This document shows, piece by piece, positions 46,392-58,078 of a stretch of DNA of 64,000 nt. A model generated the notes under the pieces. It had not been told where the DNA came from and did no database searches. It saw only the letters and a program-made list of their open reading frames with translations. Within the stretch, counting starts at the first letter, position 1. Each line of letters begins with the position of its first letter. Both the position numbers and the translations under genes were made by a program. Where the stretch lies: the NCBI GenBank assembly GCA_022559845.1, contig CM040117.1, positions 78,467,731 through 78,531,730 of the forward strand, in the 5' to 3' direction. This DNA comes from Amorphophallus konjac. Taxonomy: Eukaryota; Streptophyta; Magnoliopsida; Alismatales; Araceae.

Positions 46392-48320
46392 TCAGATTTT
46401 GGGCACCCAAGCCTTCTTGGGTCTCTGGATATTAGAAGCATTTCTTCCAAAAGTTTTCTTTGACATTTTCATTGTTACCTTGTCATCACTTTCCATGATC
46501 CTACAATCCTCAATAACATGTCTATGGTTTCCACAATAAAGGCATTGAAGAGAAGCAGTTTTACCAAAAGGCTTCCTTTTAGGAGTAAAGGAATTTTTAA
46601 ATCCATTCCATCTTCTATTTTCAAAAGGTCTAGATTTAACAAAATTAGACCTAGCATGCATTCTAAAAGCATGAAATTTTCTATTTTCAAAAACCAACAC
46701 TCTTTCATAACATGTCCGTACTTGCCACAATGAAAACAAGGAGATTCGGTTCTATGGAATGACCTTCCATTATTTGCATGAGTGTTCGTGAATGAATTTT
46801 TCTTATGGGATGCAAACCTTTTAGCATGGGAAGCATGTTCATTTCTGAATTTTCTTTGAAAGTTAAACCTAGCATTCATGGCACGATAATCGTCATTTTG
46901 TTTCACAAAGCAATCATCCATGACATGGCCAAGTTTGTGACAATAAAAGCATGAGACATTTTTCTTTCTTTTGAAGGAAGATTTATCTTTGCATGCATTT
47001 TGATCATCCATTTTCAAGACAACACAATCACTCATTTCATGACCAAACATGTCACAATAGAAGCATTCAACATTCAACTTTGATTTTTGAGATCTATTTG
47101 ACATGGGAGGCTTTTTGTTGAGATTTTTCTTTTTATCAAAACCATTTTCAGAGATTTTCACTTGAGCAACGGGAGGAGGTGTTTTGGAGGTGCTAGAAAT
47201 GTCGGAGACATGAACAAAAGAGGTTTTCATTTTTGATTCAAAAGATTTTTTGTTGACGGGGATGTAACCAAGACCATCTTTTTGAAAGTTCACTTTAACA
47301 CCTAGCAATGTGTCTAAGTTCTCCTTCCCTTTGACAAATCTAGATAAATCAAGCTTCAAGTTGTTGATCTCTTTTTCACATGCAAGGATTTTATCGTCAA
47401 GCAAATAATTCTTTGATGTGAGTTTTTCATTTTCTTGCATAAGATTTTTATTTTCCAGATTTGTGCAGTGAAGTTTTTCAGCAAGCTTTTCAAGAACCTT
47501 TTCAGTTTCAACATACTTTGAGATCTTAGCAAGCAACTATTCATTCTCATGTTTCAACAATGAGATTTCTTTTTCAAGCTTATCAAAGCATCTCAATCTT
47601 CCATCTAGCAAGGAATTCTGAATTAACATAGCACCATTTTTCTTTTTAAGAACTTCATTTTCATCCATGATGCACTTGTTATCAACTTCAGAATCAAGCA
47701 ATTTTTCAAACAACTTATCATCATCAGACAAAGAAGTTAACTTGTTTCTAAGATATTTTTCTGTTTCTTCAAGCAATGAAATCTTAGACAACAAGTGTTT
47801 GTTTTGATTAAGCAAATCATGAGAATCATTATCAATTTCAAGAGTAGTATTAGATTTTCTAAACATCTCAAGCTCTTCATTCATACAAGACATCTCATCT
47901 AAAAATAATTCAACTTTGGATTCTAGAAGTTCTTTTTCATATTCTAGGTTCTCAATCTTTGACTCCAAAGTTTTGTAATTTTCACAGGAAGGATTATCAT
48001 GCACATTCTCATTAATCTTCCTTTTCAAGGTTTTATTTTCAGATTTGAGTTTCTTGCATTTATCATACAGTTCAGCATATGTCACTTGCCATTCCTCAAT
48101 AGAGAGTTCTTCGAATTCAGAATTTACCTCATCATAATTTTCTTCATTGAGTTGATCATCATTGTCGGCAATGAGATAATTTTATCCTTCCATCTCTTGA
48201 GCTTTGATCAACTGATCCATAAGCTCCTTTGCCATTCTACAAGAAGAAACAAATAGAAACATATGAGTATCAATGGCACTTTTCAATAAACTTAAGACAA
48301 TGACATTTTCATGGTTCTTC
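46392..48320 (-). pseudogene. Sirevirus-like Gag, coiled-coil with four zinc knuckles, capsid part shortened
   Basis: The minus-strand reading starts near 48320 in a stretch similar to the capsid amino-terminal part of the other copy (AIDTHMFLFVSSC vs AIDSNHFPFVFHC). After MAKELMDQ it jumps to an acidic linker and a long coiled coil (48085-47330: KKLKSENKTLK, ENLEYEKELL, ENEVLKKK), then LDTLLGVKVNFQKDGLGYIPV. Four CCHC knuckles follow: CFYCDMFGHEMSDC, CFYCHKLGHVMDDC, CFHCGKYGHVMKEC and CLYCGNHRHVIEDC (about 47075-46495). The end KKAWVPK is at 46400. Stops or frameshifts lie near 48180, 47537 and 46740. Gag packages element RNA in cytoplasmic particles; the capsid carboxy-terminal half usual for the family is absent here and in the 55-kb copy. 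Confidence 0.85.
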
Positions 48321-48330
48321 AATTTATCTT

Positions 48331-48435
48331 GACTAGATCACTTGGTCTCATCTAGAGGTAATATGTGAGGACCATCATAGATCAACTTCCAAAGATCAAG
48401 CGTGGCTGACCCACGATGATCACTTGGTCTCATCT
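48331..48435. other. junction between the Sirevirus-like element and the Tat-like pol
   Basis: GATCACTTGGTCTCATCTAG occurs twice, near 48336 and 48418, and AAGCGTGGCTGACCCACGA twice, near 48398 and 48474. So the junction carries a partial duplication of about 80 bp. Confidence 0.65.
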
Positions 48436-48642
48436 AGACACTTCTTCCCCGGTGATCTAGTCCTACGGCGAGCAAGCGTGGCTGACCCACGAGGAGCCGC
48501 AGGAAAGCTTGCACCAAACTGGGAAGGCCCATACAGAGTAGTGGAAACACTCGGAAAATGAGCATACAGGCTAGTGACGCTGGGGGGGGGAGAGGTACCC
48601 CGGACGTGAAACTCCGTCAACCTCAGGAAATACTTCCAGTAA
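48436..48642 (+). pseudogene. integrase C-terminus of a Tat-like gypsy element
   Basis: The frame reads RHFFPGDLVLRRASVADP, GKLAPNWEGPYRVVETLG, AYRLVTLGG and NSVNLRKYFQ then TAA. This is the usual ending of Tat-lineage pol (GDLVLRR ... LAPNWEGPYRV ... NLRKYY). Two internal TGA codons (before AYRL and at the Trp of the RTW motif) inactivate it. Orientation and type fit the 5' LTR at 31310, so both may belong to one element split by nested insertions and a deletion. Confidence 0.82.
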
Positions 48643-48690
48643 ATCGTCACTAGTCGTACTCTGCTAAGGTAAGTTACTTACGAATAATGG

Positions 48691-49125
48691 GAAGGTTGCG
48701 TAAGGGCTTCCTAGAGGTGAGCACTGCTCCCCTTGAAAATAAGAAGGTAGCCTAAGGGTTTCCTAGATGCGAGCATTGCTCCCCTTGAAAAAGAGAAGGT
48801 AGCCTAAGGGTTTCCTAGAGACGAGCACTGCTCCCCTTGAAAATAAGAAGGTAGCCTAAGGGTTCCCTAGAGGCGAGCATTGCTTCCCTTGAAAAAGAGA
48901 AGGTAGCCTAAGGGTTTCCTAGAGGCGAGCATTGCTCCCCTTGAAAATAAGAAGGTAGCCTAAGGGTTTCCTAGAGACGAGCACTGCTCCCCTTGAAAAC
49001 AAGAAGGTGACCTAAGGGTTTCCGAGAGGTGAGCACTGCTCCCCTTAAAAATGAAGAGGTAGCCTAAGGGTTTCCTAGAGGCGAGCACCGCTCCCCTTGA
49101 AAATGAAAGGCAGCCTAAGGGTTTC
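48691..49125 (+). repeat. 52-bp minisatellite (8 full copies plus a partial one)
   Basis: Units start at 48691, 48743, 48795, 48847, 48899, 48951, 49003 and about 49053, with a partial unit at 49105. Each unit reads GAAGGTAGCCTAAGGGTTTC then CTAGAGGCGAGCATTGCTCC and CCTTGAAAATAA, with a few substitutions. It lies just after the Tat-like pol stop. Tandem repeats in the 3' untranslated region are known for Tat-lineage (Ogre/Retand-type) elements and can seed satellites. Confidence 0.93.
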
Positions 49126-50664
49126 TATGGAGGACGCGGACGCTGCGGAATGCGAGCGCGAAGAATCATCCAGAAAGCACGCAAAAGTACTCCAGTAAAA
49201 GGTACACAACAGTGTTGGCTCAAAATAAAGAATTTATATTTCTTTAGTCAAAATACAAGTTGCCAGAAATTGACAAAATACCCATACATGGGCTAAATAC
49301 AAGTACGTGGAGAGACAAAACGTGCTCGACCATGGTGATATATGACTTCAACGACTCACTTCCTGGGCACTGTCCTCTGCCAACGATCATGCTGAGTCTC
49401 TGAGCAGACACGCAGCACCCATTTTTGTTCTGTGGAAGGGTGCCGACGGCGAAGCCTCCTATGCCAGAGAAGAGGGACAAAGCCCCCAGCCCAGCAAAGG
49501 GCTTCACTGGTAGAAGACCTGCACCAGGAAAACTAGGCCGACTGCTCCAGCCACCCTTGCTCGGACAGGGGACAGTGGAGCAACGAGGCCCAACCGTTAC
49601 AGGGAACAAGCAAGCCTACATAAGCCAACGAGGGGCAGCAATACCATGAGGCCAACTCATTAAGAAGGCCACCCCGGCGTACTGGCCATGCCTTCAAACT
49701 GACGAGACCACCGCCGTCGTCCAGCCGCATGGCCTTGTCTGCAAAGTGGAAGAAGGGAAAATAACTCCCACCCTTCCTTACGTTCCTTCCTACCAGGAGA
49801 TAGGAAGATGTTCCAACAACGGTGAGCATCTCACCAAGCACCTGCAAAAAGTAAACAACGGTTACATACCGCAAGGGCAAGTGACAGGATCTCACTGGGA
49901 GAAAGAAAAGCCACAATACCCAGAGACGTCTCGTCCCTTCAGGGATGAAACTTATCAGGCTCAAGGAGCAGGACTCCCCTGCCGGCATACAAGCGGTTAA
50001 CCTTCTCCAAGGCCTCCCGCCAGCCGTCTAGGTACCCGAGGCGGTATTGCTCAGAGACCTGACCACCCTCCCCACGCACAGGTTAGGGTCGCCATGGTAC
50101 CGGCGCTGGGTTTCTTCGGAGGACCAAAGGTTGATGATGAGCCTACAGAAATTGGTCATCCGACAAAGTACCGGATTCTCCCGATGACGTCTTCTAAGAA
50201 GGCGACCTTCAAGGGTCCGCTCGTGCAAGGCGGACTACCATGAAGGCCACCATTTATAGGAGGAAGCGAAGTCCCCAGAAGCATGAGGACTCCTACCGCC
50301 TCAATCAAATCTGTGGAAACCAAAGCGACGCATCCCGAAAGTCGTGCTCCTTTAGAGCCCTCATCAAGGACGCCGCTTCGTATCCCCAGAGGATCTCATG
50401 ACAGTTCAGGAAGAGGGAAGTACACGGAAGAAATCTCAAATTTCACAAACAAAGGGAAGGCTTACATTTCTAAGTAAGGAAATTACAAAAGAAGGCTACT
50501 GCCTTAGGAAGTGCGGATAAAAAGGAAGAAAAGAAAAAGACAGCTAGGGGCGTCCTCTCAAGGACCTGCCCCAGTTACATCAGCACGTGCCCTGGGTACC
50601 GCAGGCGCACGTGTAGCAGCAACATCAGAAGAAGGCAGCTCGCCGACCAAGTCTGCCACAGCAA
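49126..50664 (-). other. post-pol region of the Tat-like element; possible antisense ORF remnant
   Basis: By analogy with the element at 25 kb, an antisense ORF may have lain here on the minus strand. The minus-strand readings at 50290-50090 (LKVAFLEDVIGRIRYFVG) and 49988-49533 look partly protein-like, but stops are frequent and no domain is recognisable. Minus-strand A/T-rich words resembling polyadenylation signals lie near 49245-49210. No confident gene. Confidence 0.3.
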
Positions 50665-52703
50665 TGTTGACACCCATTTTTTTACCTTGGAGTTGGGTCA
50701 TTCTTCTTATCACCATTTATTGATGCCTCGAGTTGTCCATTACTCATTGGGCCATTTCCAGGCACATCTTTGGGCTTATTCTATAGGTATCTCCCTCCCT
50801 GACTAGGTCTGCTCTTGGAATCGGGCTTATTGGGCCTTGGCTTCACTTGGTTTTTGGGTAAATGGGGTTGTTTATCCTATTTTATTTATTTCAAACGTCC
50901 AGCATGTACGCGGTCTAGCGATGGGCCGTGCAGTGGTGGAGCGGTCTGTTTAGAACCGTTTACATACTCTAAGCGATTTATTGGATATTTATTTGATTTT
51001 CCTGAATTTTCACTGACAAGCCTTTGCACGGTCTGAGTTCAGCCGTTTACTCCCATTAAACGGCCTATCTTTAGACCGTTCAGCTCCCAAAGTCCTAAGT
51101 CGGTTGATTTTTCAGATAATTATCTATTTATCCTGTTTTATTGGATTTATCACTGATGCATTTTGCACGGCCTAGCATTGACCGTGCCATTTATTGAGTG
51201 GTCTAGCATTAGACCGTTTTATCCTAAAGAGTCCAGCGCCGTGATAGCCAGTTGGTTCGATGGGATAATTGGATAATTTAATGATTTATCTATTTACCAT
51301 CGATAGCGGTAGGTGGTCTAGCAATGGACCGTGTACTGGGCTGGATGACCTATCGATCGACCGCGTACTCGCCCGAGATCTTTGGTTTCGTTGGATTTTC
51401 TCTGTCCACCCGTGGTTAAACCTCTCACTTACTCTGTCATTTTCTCCACGGATTCTCAACCAAATTGAGTTCCGTTTGATCCTGGTAAAAGCTGGGGATA
51501 TTATCTTTGATTTATCTTTCATAATCTCGGCCTAATTTTCGCTGAAAATCCCTCAATTTCGAGTGGACTTTTAGGGGTCTATAAATAGTACCCTTAGTCC
51601 AAGCTTGAAAAGGGGGGAGATTCAGCGTTCGCGACGAAGTGCTGCCGAATTCCTGAGTGAACTGTAGTCAAGGAGGGAGGCTCTCTACGTCCATTTGAGC
51701 CTCCGGTTCAGGGAGTAGTGTTTATTTTGTGTTTTGGTCTAAGTTTCTAAGTCATTTCTTTTATACATTGCATGCTTATTTTCTTCCCATCTTCGTCCAC
51801 GTTTTTCACTGTCATCTCCATTCTATCACCCCTCCTATTGTTTTCTCACGCCCTATAGGGGTTAAAAACCCAACCCCCAGGTATTCCCCATTCCAATTGC
51901 ATGGGTGTTTTTTCATTCTTTTATAGTTACTACACATTCCAGGATTGATTTGGGCTTTGTTTTCTTGTTATCTACGTTGTTTTGAAGGTTAGCACGAGCT
52001 CAGCACGAGCTCCATCCCCTCTGGCCGGCCGGAAGGGGTGGATGATCAAGTTCCACAACTTGGGGTCTAGCGGCATAGCACGGTCGTTTTCCATCCGTTG
52101 GCAGGTGTACATGGCTCATCTAGGACCGTGCAATGCCTTCTTGCGGCCAACTGCAGACCGTTTGAAGCCAATCAGTCTTCATCCCGCATTCTCTCTCCAG
52201 CGCTGCACGTGGCCTATCGAGCAGCCGTCCACGTCATTGAGCGGTCTTAACTGAACCATGCACAACTGCCAGCGCTGCACTTTGGGCGAGTGTCTTCCCC
52301 CCTTTCCAAGGTACATAGTATTCTTCGGTACCTCATGTCTTGGTGGCCATCACGATCATGCACACACCTCTCCACCCTTTTAGCCTTTACTTTGATTTTT
52401 ATATCTTGATATAGAAAGGTAAGGGAGAGGAGGGGGAAAAACATATCAACATTCCATTTTTTGGCGATCACGGTGGGACTCCTAGTGCCCATCGTGCTGT
52501 TGTTTTGCTGACCTGCGTTCCTGTGTTTGGTTAGGGTTTTCTTTCAAGTTCTTTCAGGTTGTTATCTCGTCCACTGCGGGTTTTTGTTCCTGGAGTTGTA
52601 TGCGGTTCTCCCAAGACCGCTCACGTCTTCCCGCGGTCGGGCGATAGGCTGTTCTGTCTGGTCTCAGGTGCGTTCCTGTTATGGTTTCTGTCATACTGCT
52701 ATT
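50665..52703 (+). mobile_element. left part of an unclassified LTR element split by the Sirevirus-like element
   Basis: Begins TGTTGACACCCATTTTTTT and has a TATA box CTATAAATAG at 51579-51588. It carries many short palindromes, for example GGTCTAGCATTAGACC near 51213 and GCACGG...CCGTGC near 51165-51190. The same type of palindrome resumes after the inserted element at 62730. I found no internal coding region, PBS or PPT for it, so family and exact LTR end are open. Confidence 0.5.
51579..51588 (+). promoter_or_regulatory. TATA box of the unclassified LTR element
   Basis: CTATAAATAG, followed by CTTAGTCCAAGCTTG and a purine-rich leader. Confidence 0.55.
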
Positions 52704-54981
52704 TGTTGAGTTATGATTTTGATGATTGTTGCGATTGTTAAGTTATGGTTTTGATGATAACTAAACTTAATATGTGATTACGTGATGATAACTAAATTTA
52801 TGGTTGATTGCACATGTTCTTATTGACTGTGTACATTCATGTTGGTGTTTAAATATGATTGAGTTGATAAATGGCTTTTGAGGCTACAACATGATTGTTT
52901 GAATGCATGGTCATATGGTCTTATTCCATGGGTGATCTTGTTGTTTTTACAAGAGGGAAAAGGTTTCATATTTACAAGAGGCAAGAGGTTTCATAACCTC
53001 TTTATTGTAGTGCCCATGTGGTCATTGGAGTCATCCTGTGGTTACTTGGGTCTTTCGACATCATCATGTTAATGACTAAACACTATTAGTCATTGATATT
53101 TTTCCACTCTTATATGACTAAACTACTTGATGCTCTTATATGACTAAACTACTTGATGTGCTTTCATGACAGATATGCCGAGAATTGGAGTGGAGATGGA
53201 AAAAGTGAAAGCTTGTTGATAGCGCCCAAGCAAGGATGCAAATCTCTTTTACAAGCAAAATTCGACACTTCATATTTGGCTCGTCACATATCCAAGGTCA
53301 ATGCACCAAGAAGCATAGCCAAGAGAGCCCAAGGTCAAAGACTCAGTTGACACCTTCTAAACTGTCAAGGGTGATGCCACAGACATGAACGGGCTGCTAA
53401 AGGACTTAAGCGACGGAGCTGAAGGGGTTAACGGACCGACTCGGGAAAACCCGGGGTTTACCCAGCTGGCGGTCGACCGCCAGCACAGGGGCGGTCGACC
53501 GCCCCTGCCAGCAACCCCCAATCTACCGGTCTCTCAGTGGCGGTCGACCGCCAGCCTAGTATCGGTCGACCGGGATTCCCAGGAACCATCCGTATGCAGG
53601 TTTCTCAGTAGCAGTCGACCGCCAGCCCCTGCAGGTCGACCGCCAGCCCCGATAAGCCAAAAATATTGACTTTTGTCCATCTCGAAAGAAGCATCTCCTC
53701 TTGCTATTGTTTAATCCCAAAGCCACCAAACCCTCCAGAATTTGTGGATCTGGTCTAAGACTTGTCCATAGACCTTCCAAGGGTTATAAAACATCCTATT
53801 AGAGTCATAACCCTAATCATCAAAGAGATCCAAAGGGGAGGTTGTCCAAGGAGGAAGAAGAGGTAATGTAGCTCAGTGAAAAGTACCTCGTGCAGCAAGC
53901 TCTTCATCTATCTCCAACCCATTCAAGGTATTTCTGAAGCCATCTACCTCCAAGAAAGTGTAGAAGCAATCAAGGTTCAAAGCTACATCCATACACCTCT
54001 TCATCAACTCAAGGTGATCCAAGGGAAGAAGAAGAAGGATGCTACAAGGAAGAAGGAGCCATTCAAGTATCATCTGAAGGTACTCTAGCTCCATTTGAGG
54101 TCAGCAATATCAAAGGAAGAGAACAAGCTCACAAGCATCAAGAAAAACAAGGATTTGTCCAAGGAAGAAGGAAGGGTACTGTAGCCGTGAACAGTACTCC
54201 GTGCAAGAAGATCTACATCAAATACAAGGCCATTCAAGCTAAGTCTCAAGCTGTTCAAGTGAAGAAGGAATCAACGTGAACATCCAGAGCACACACTCAG
54301 GGGGAGCCTAAATCAGGAGCTTTCTAAACTGTGATTTATTCATATTGGTGTTTTGTGCTTTATAGTTTCAGATTTGTGTTTCTTATAAACTGCAAACTCG
54401 TGTGTGTGTGTATCGTTGTTGGATCCGTGGTCGTGTGTGTGTGTATCGTATTTGATTCGTGTGTGCGTAGGTATTTTCAGATCTGCACGTGTGTGTAGAG
54501 TTATCCAGATCTTAGTGTTTGTGTGTGTGGAGTGCTGCACTTGTCGCAGCGTGTGTGTGTCTTGTTGATTCGCTTGTTGGATCGTGTTGGAGACTTCGTC
54601 TCCGTGTGTGTGTATGTTTTGGGGCGCATCCCTGTGTGTGTGGGCAGGCGTCGTTCTACGTGTGTGGTTGGAGCGTCGTCTCCATTTGGGGTTTTATCCC
54701 TGAGTGAAGCCTCACCGGGTTTGGTGAGGGGTGGACGTAGGATTACCGTCGTTGCATCTGAACCACCTTAAAAACCACTGTGCATTGTGTATTTTTTGGG
54801 TGGTTTGATTGTTTTCGTTGTATGGTCGTGTATGAATGGAAAGTTTGAGAGAATTGGTTAATTAGTTATCATCGGTTAATTATTATTTATCGCATATTTT
54901 GTAAAAAGGGTAAAAGTTTTCGTAAAATTTGTTATCACCCAATTCACCCCCCTCTTGGGTGTCATTGATCGCGGGACTTCA
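52704..54981 (+). repeat. 5' LTR of the complete Sirevirus-like element
   Basis: TG...CA ends. GCGGTCGACCGCC palindromes at 53466-53646, TATA box at 53783-53792, hairpin ladder at 54534-54729, terminal CACCCCCCTCTTGGGTGTC block. Confidence 0.93.
54534..54729 (+). other. hairpin ladder B
   Basis: Stem-loops GCTGC/GCAGC (54534-54550), GATTCGCTTGTTGGATC (54567-54583), GGAGACTTCGTCTCC (54589-54603), GGGGCGCATCCC (54621-54632), GGAGCGTCGTCTCC (54670-54683), GGGGTTTTATCCC (54688-54700) and CCTCACC/GGTGAGG (54710-54729), with GT-rich linkers. Confidence 0.75.
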
Positions 54982-54983
54982 AT

Positions 54984-54995
54984 TGGTATCAGAGC
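54984..54995 (+). promoter_or_regulatory. primer binding site (initiator Met tRNA type)
   Basis: TGGTATCAGAGC, two bases after the LTR end. Confidence 0.92.
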
Positions 54996-55042
54996 CAAGG
55001 CTCTAATTTCATAGATCTAACGATCTAGAGTGATCCAGATCA

Positions 55043-56712
55043 ATGACTACCATTATGTACACTTTGAATTCTCCACCGGTGTTTGATGGTTGCAATTTTA
55101 ATTTATGGTTAAGAAGGATGTGCAGTCTAGTCAACTCATATGATCCTAAGCTATGGAAGCTTATCTCACATGGTCCTTATGAGTTGCCTAAAAATAAATC
55201 TGTCTGGACCGCAGATTCCAAGCTTAAACATGATCAAAATTGTTTGGTTCTAAAATTGCTTATTGTTGCAATTGATTCTAATCATTTCCCTTTTGTCTTC
55301 CATTGCAGATCCGCGAAGGATATCTTGGTTGGCTTAACCAAAGTCCGGGAAGGGCATGAAGATTAATGTCTTGTGGCAGGCACGAGTGATCAAGGGAGTG
55401 ATCAACAAGTTGACTCAAGCTCAAAGGTAAATTTTGATTCTGATAATGAAGATGAATTTAGCTATGAGGAGTTATTGATTGCATATGATGAGCTTGCTGA
55501 TAAATATGAGAAGGTTAAGTCTGAAAATAAAAAATTGAAAAAGAATGTTGGACAAAATAAATGTGATTCTCCATGTAAAGAATGCTCGCACTTAAAGGAA
55601 TTGATTGATGGTCATGTGTTTGACATTGAAATTCATAAAGATCAAATTTCTTCTTTGAAAAATGAAAATAAAGAGCTGAGAGAGAGAGTAAGTCTTATGA
55701 ACAATGGTCAAAATGAGTTTGCTCATGATAAAAATCTTGAAATAGAAAATGAGAAACTGAAGGAATTGAATAGAACCATTTCTGAAAGATTGCTTGCTTT
55801 TGAAAAAGAAAAATCTATGAATATCGATCAATCTGAAAAAGTACATGCTTTGTTGCAAGAAATTGAAAGTCATAAAACCATCAATGCTACTTTACATGAA
55901 CAAGTCAACTCCTGTGAAAATAAACTTCCTTCCTATGAATTGCACATTGCATCTATTGAGAAAGAGATTATTGACTTGAATGCTTCATTGTCTAGATTTG
56001 TGAATGGTCAAGAAAATTTGGATAAATTGTTGGGGACGAAAGTGAATTTTCAAAGGGAAGGGCTGGGTTTTAATCCTATAAACAAAAAGAAGTTTGAAAA
56101 TAAAGTTTATACATCTTTTGTGCACAGTTCAAACATAGCCAGTACATCAAATGGGTCCCCAAATCAATCTTCTTCACAGACAATAAAAAGATCAAATGAA
56201 AATCTGAAAAATAAAAATCATGTTGCACACACACATGCATCCATAAAAAAATCAATTTGCATCAAAAATCTAAAAATACTACTAGCACCTCCATGCATGT
56301 TGAACATATCTCTTCCACACACACACAACCAATTAGAAAGAAACTCACATATTTTTATTGTGGAAAACATGGACATGCTATGCATAATTGTTTCATTATG
56401 AAGAATGATGATTTGAGAGCATGTAGAAACCAAGCTGTTTTAAAAAATACAAAGAGAGCATTCACCACAAAATCTTCCATGTATTGCAATCACTGTGGTA
56501 AAAAGAGTCATACAACTTCACACTGCTGGTTATTGTTAAAGAGAAAGAACTCCTACTCAACACATCATGCTCACACACACAAATCAGTAGAACCCATGAG
56601 AAGAAAGAAGATGATGCCACGTGCCATCTACCATCACTTTGGCAAATCTGGAAAAGTTAAGCATGATTATTTTCTTGTGAAAGATGATGATTTGAATGTT
56701 GTTAAGGAGTGA
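55043..56712 (+). pseudogene. Sirevirus-like Gag, capsid part shortened, coiled coil and zinc knuckles
   Basis: Starts at the first ATG after the PBS (MTTIMYTLNSPPVFDGCNFN, with the usual FDGxNFxxW-like capsid start). It runs to SAKDILVGLTKV and stops at 55364. The frame resumes at about 55373 with an acidic linker and a long coiled coil (ENKKLKKNVGQ, ENEKLKELN, EKEIIDLNASL) and LDKLLGTKVNFQREGLGFNP. A frameshift near 56255 leads to knuckles: one with the first Cys lost (YCGKHGHAMHNC), one intact (CNHCGKKSHTTSHC) and one degenerate. The capsid second half expected between the Lys-rich SAK motif and the coiled coil is missing, exactly as in the minus-strand copy. This Gag would coat element RNA; the copy is inactive. 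Confidence 0.85.
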
Positions 56713-57212
56713 AAGCCACGTGCCAAGAATGCTGCTAACCCACAAGGACCCAAGATGATTTGGGTACCTAAGAATGCAAATTGAGAAATTTATCTTGCAG
56801 GAGTGCCATGGAAATGGAAAGTATGACATCTATTTTCATCAAGAAGGTAAGGCATACGAGTCAAGTGACTCAAGCAAGGTTGGAAGAAAAATCAAAAACT
56901 GAATTTGATTTCTCAGGTGATATCCCTCTCACTCTCTCCACTAAAAGTGTTATGTCATGTTTTACCATATGCTGTATAGTTATGTGATCATGCATGAGTC
57001 TGTACATGCATTCCATCCATAGATAGTTGCATACCCTTGTGCATATCATCCTCATATAGCATCTTGTTGAAGTGGAGTTTTGAAACCGTCAATAAATCTC
57101 GCTGCATATACTGAGTTTGCATAAGCTTTCACGTACTGTCATGCATAAATTGAATATTGTTAATTCATGTCATAATGCATAGCAATCCTCCTACCTTCAC
57201 CACCCTTGACTA

Positions 57213-57319
57213 CATAGTATATCAAATGGTGACATGTGGAAGGGCAGGTTACGCATGTTTGAAAGCTATCACTACGCGTGAGGTGATCTTCAGATCTAAG
57301 TTCTCTGCCCGGTACTATG
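57213..57319 (+). ncRNA. structured module M1 (candidate RNA element)
   Basis: Terminal arms CATAGTA (57213-57219) and TACTATG (57313-57319) pair exactly. Inner hairpins are TCACTACGCGTGA and GATCTTCAGATC (57285-57296). GGGCAG near 57242 can also pair with CTGCCC near 57305. Same length as N1 and N2. Confidence 0.6.
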
Positions 57320-58078
57320 AGTCAATCAGTCACAGGCTGCACATGGCATTAGATTTTTACTGAGCATATCATAGTCATGCACACATTGAGGGGGAGTCAT
57401 CAGATTCATGATATGGGCTTAACATTTAGGTTCACACATGAGTCATGCATTGCATCTAGAACTATCTAGGGGTGTTGGTTGTTAAAATTATTTGTCATGT
57501 CATTATTAATAAATTTGAATCGAAATTGACAAATCTAACCTTTCTATCTTTGGATGCAGATTATACTCCCAAAATTCAAATGATGATGGGCTAAGCTTGA
57601 ATCAACTGGAAGAATACCTTGCAAGGATGAAAATGATGAGAACCCTCTCAAGTTGCTACAAGAAGATGGACTACTTTATGTAGAACAACTTCCAAGATCA
57701 ACTCAAGTACAAGGTGGTGAAAGTCTTGTACGTGTTGAAGTAAGTACCCAAGGCAAATCAGGTGAAAGGCTTGGAAGAAAATAGATTCTCAAGGCAAAGG
57801 TAAGAAAGTAAAAGCTAAAATATCAACCCTCGTGAGGTTGGTGATTCTAGTGACATGAAGGCTTTCGATCTTGTCATCTAAACTAAGGTAATTCAACCTC
57901 GTCAATTCATGCAATGGTCTTTTGTCACTTGTTGACACTTTAGGATGACATGTATTGTTTCAAAATTTGAATTATCATTCACTAGTCTGCTGTGATGAAC
58001 TTGTCTAACTGGCTTGAGAAGTGTGTATTGAATATTTCTCATTTTGAATTACACAACCACACCTGAATTTAACTGCAT

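Larger units (their letters stand above)
41037..48330 (-). mobile_element. Sirevirus-like gag-only element, minus strand, 5' end missing
   Basis: From its 3' side: LTR 41037-43562, PPT 43563-43577 (AAAGGGGGAGAT on the minus strand), a 2.8-kb noncoding region with two structured modules, and a coiled-coil/zinc-knuckle Gag (48320-46392). No integrase, RT or RNase H motif exists between Gag and the PPT. Several further CTCCCCC tracts (43564, 43702, 44248, 44931, 44963) match the multiple PPT-like tracts typical of Sireviruses. The 5' LTR and PBS are absent; the element stops near 48330 against Tat-like pol sequence. It inserted into the Tekay gag at 41036. Confidence 0.85.

Noticed and set aside
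48691..49125. Regular repeats as a CRISPR array
   Set aside because: Units are contiguous without spacers and the context is a plant retrotransposon.
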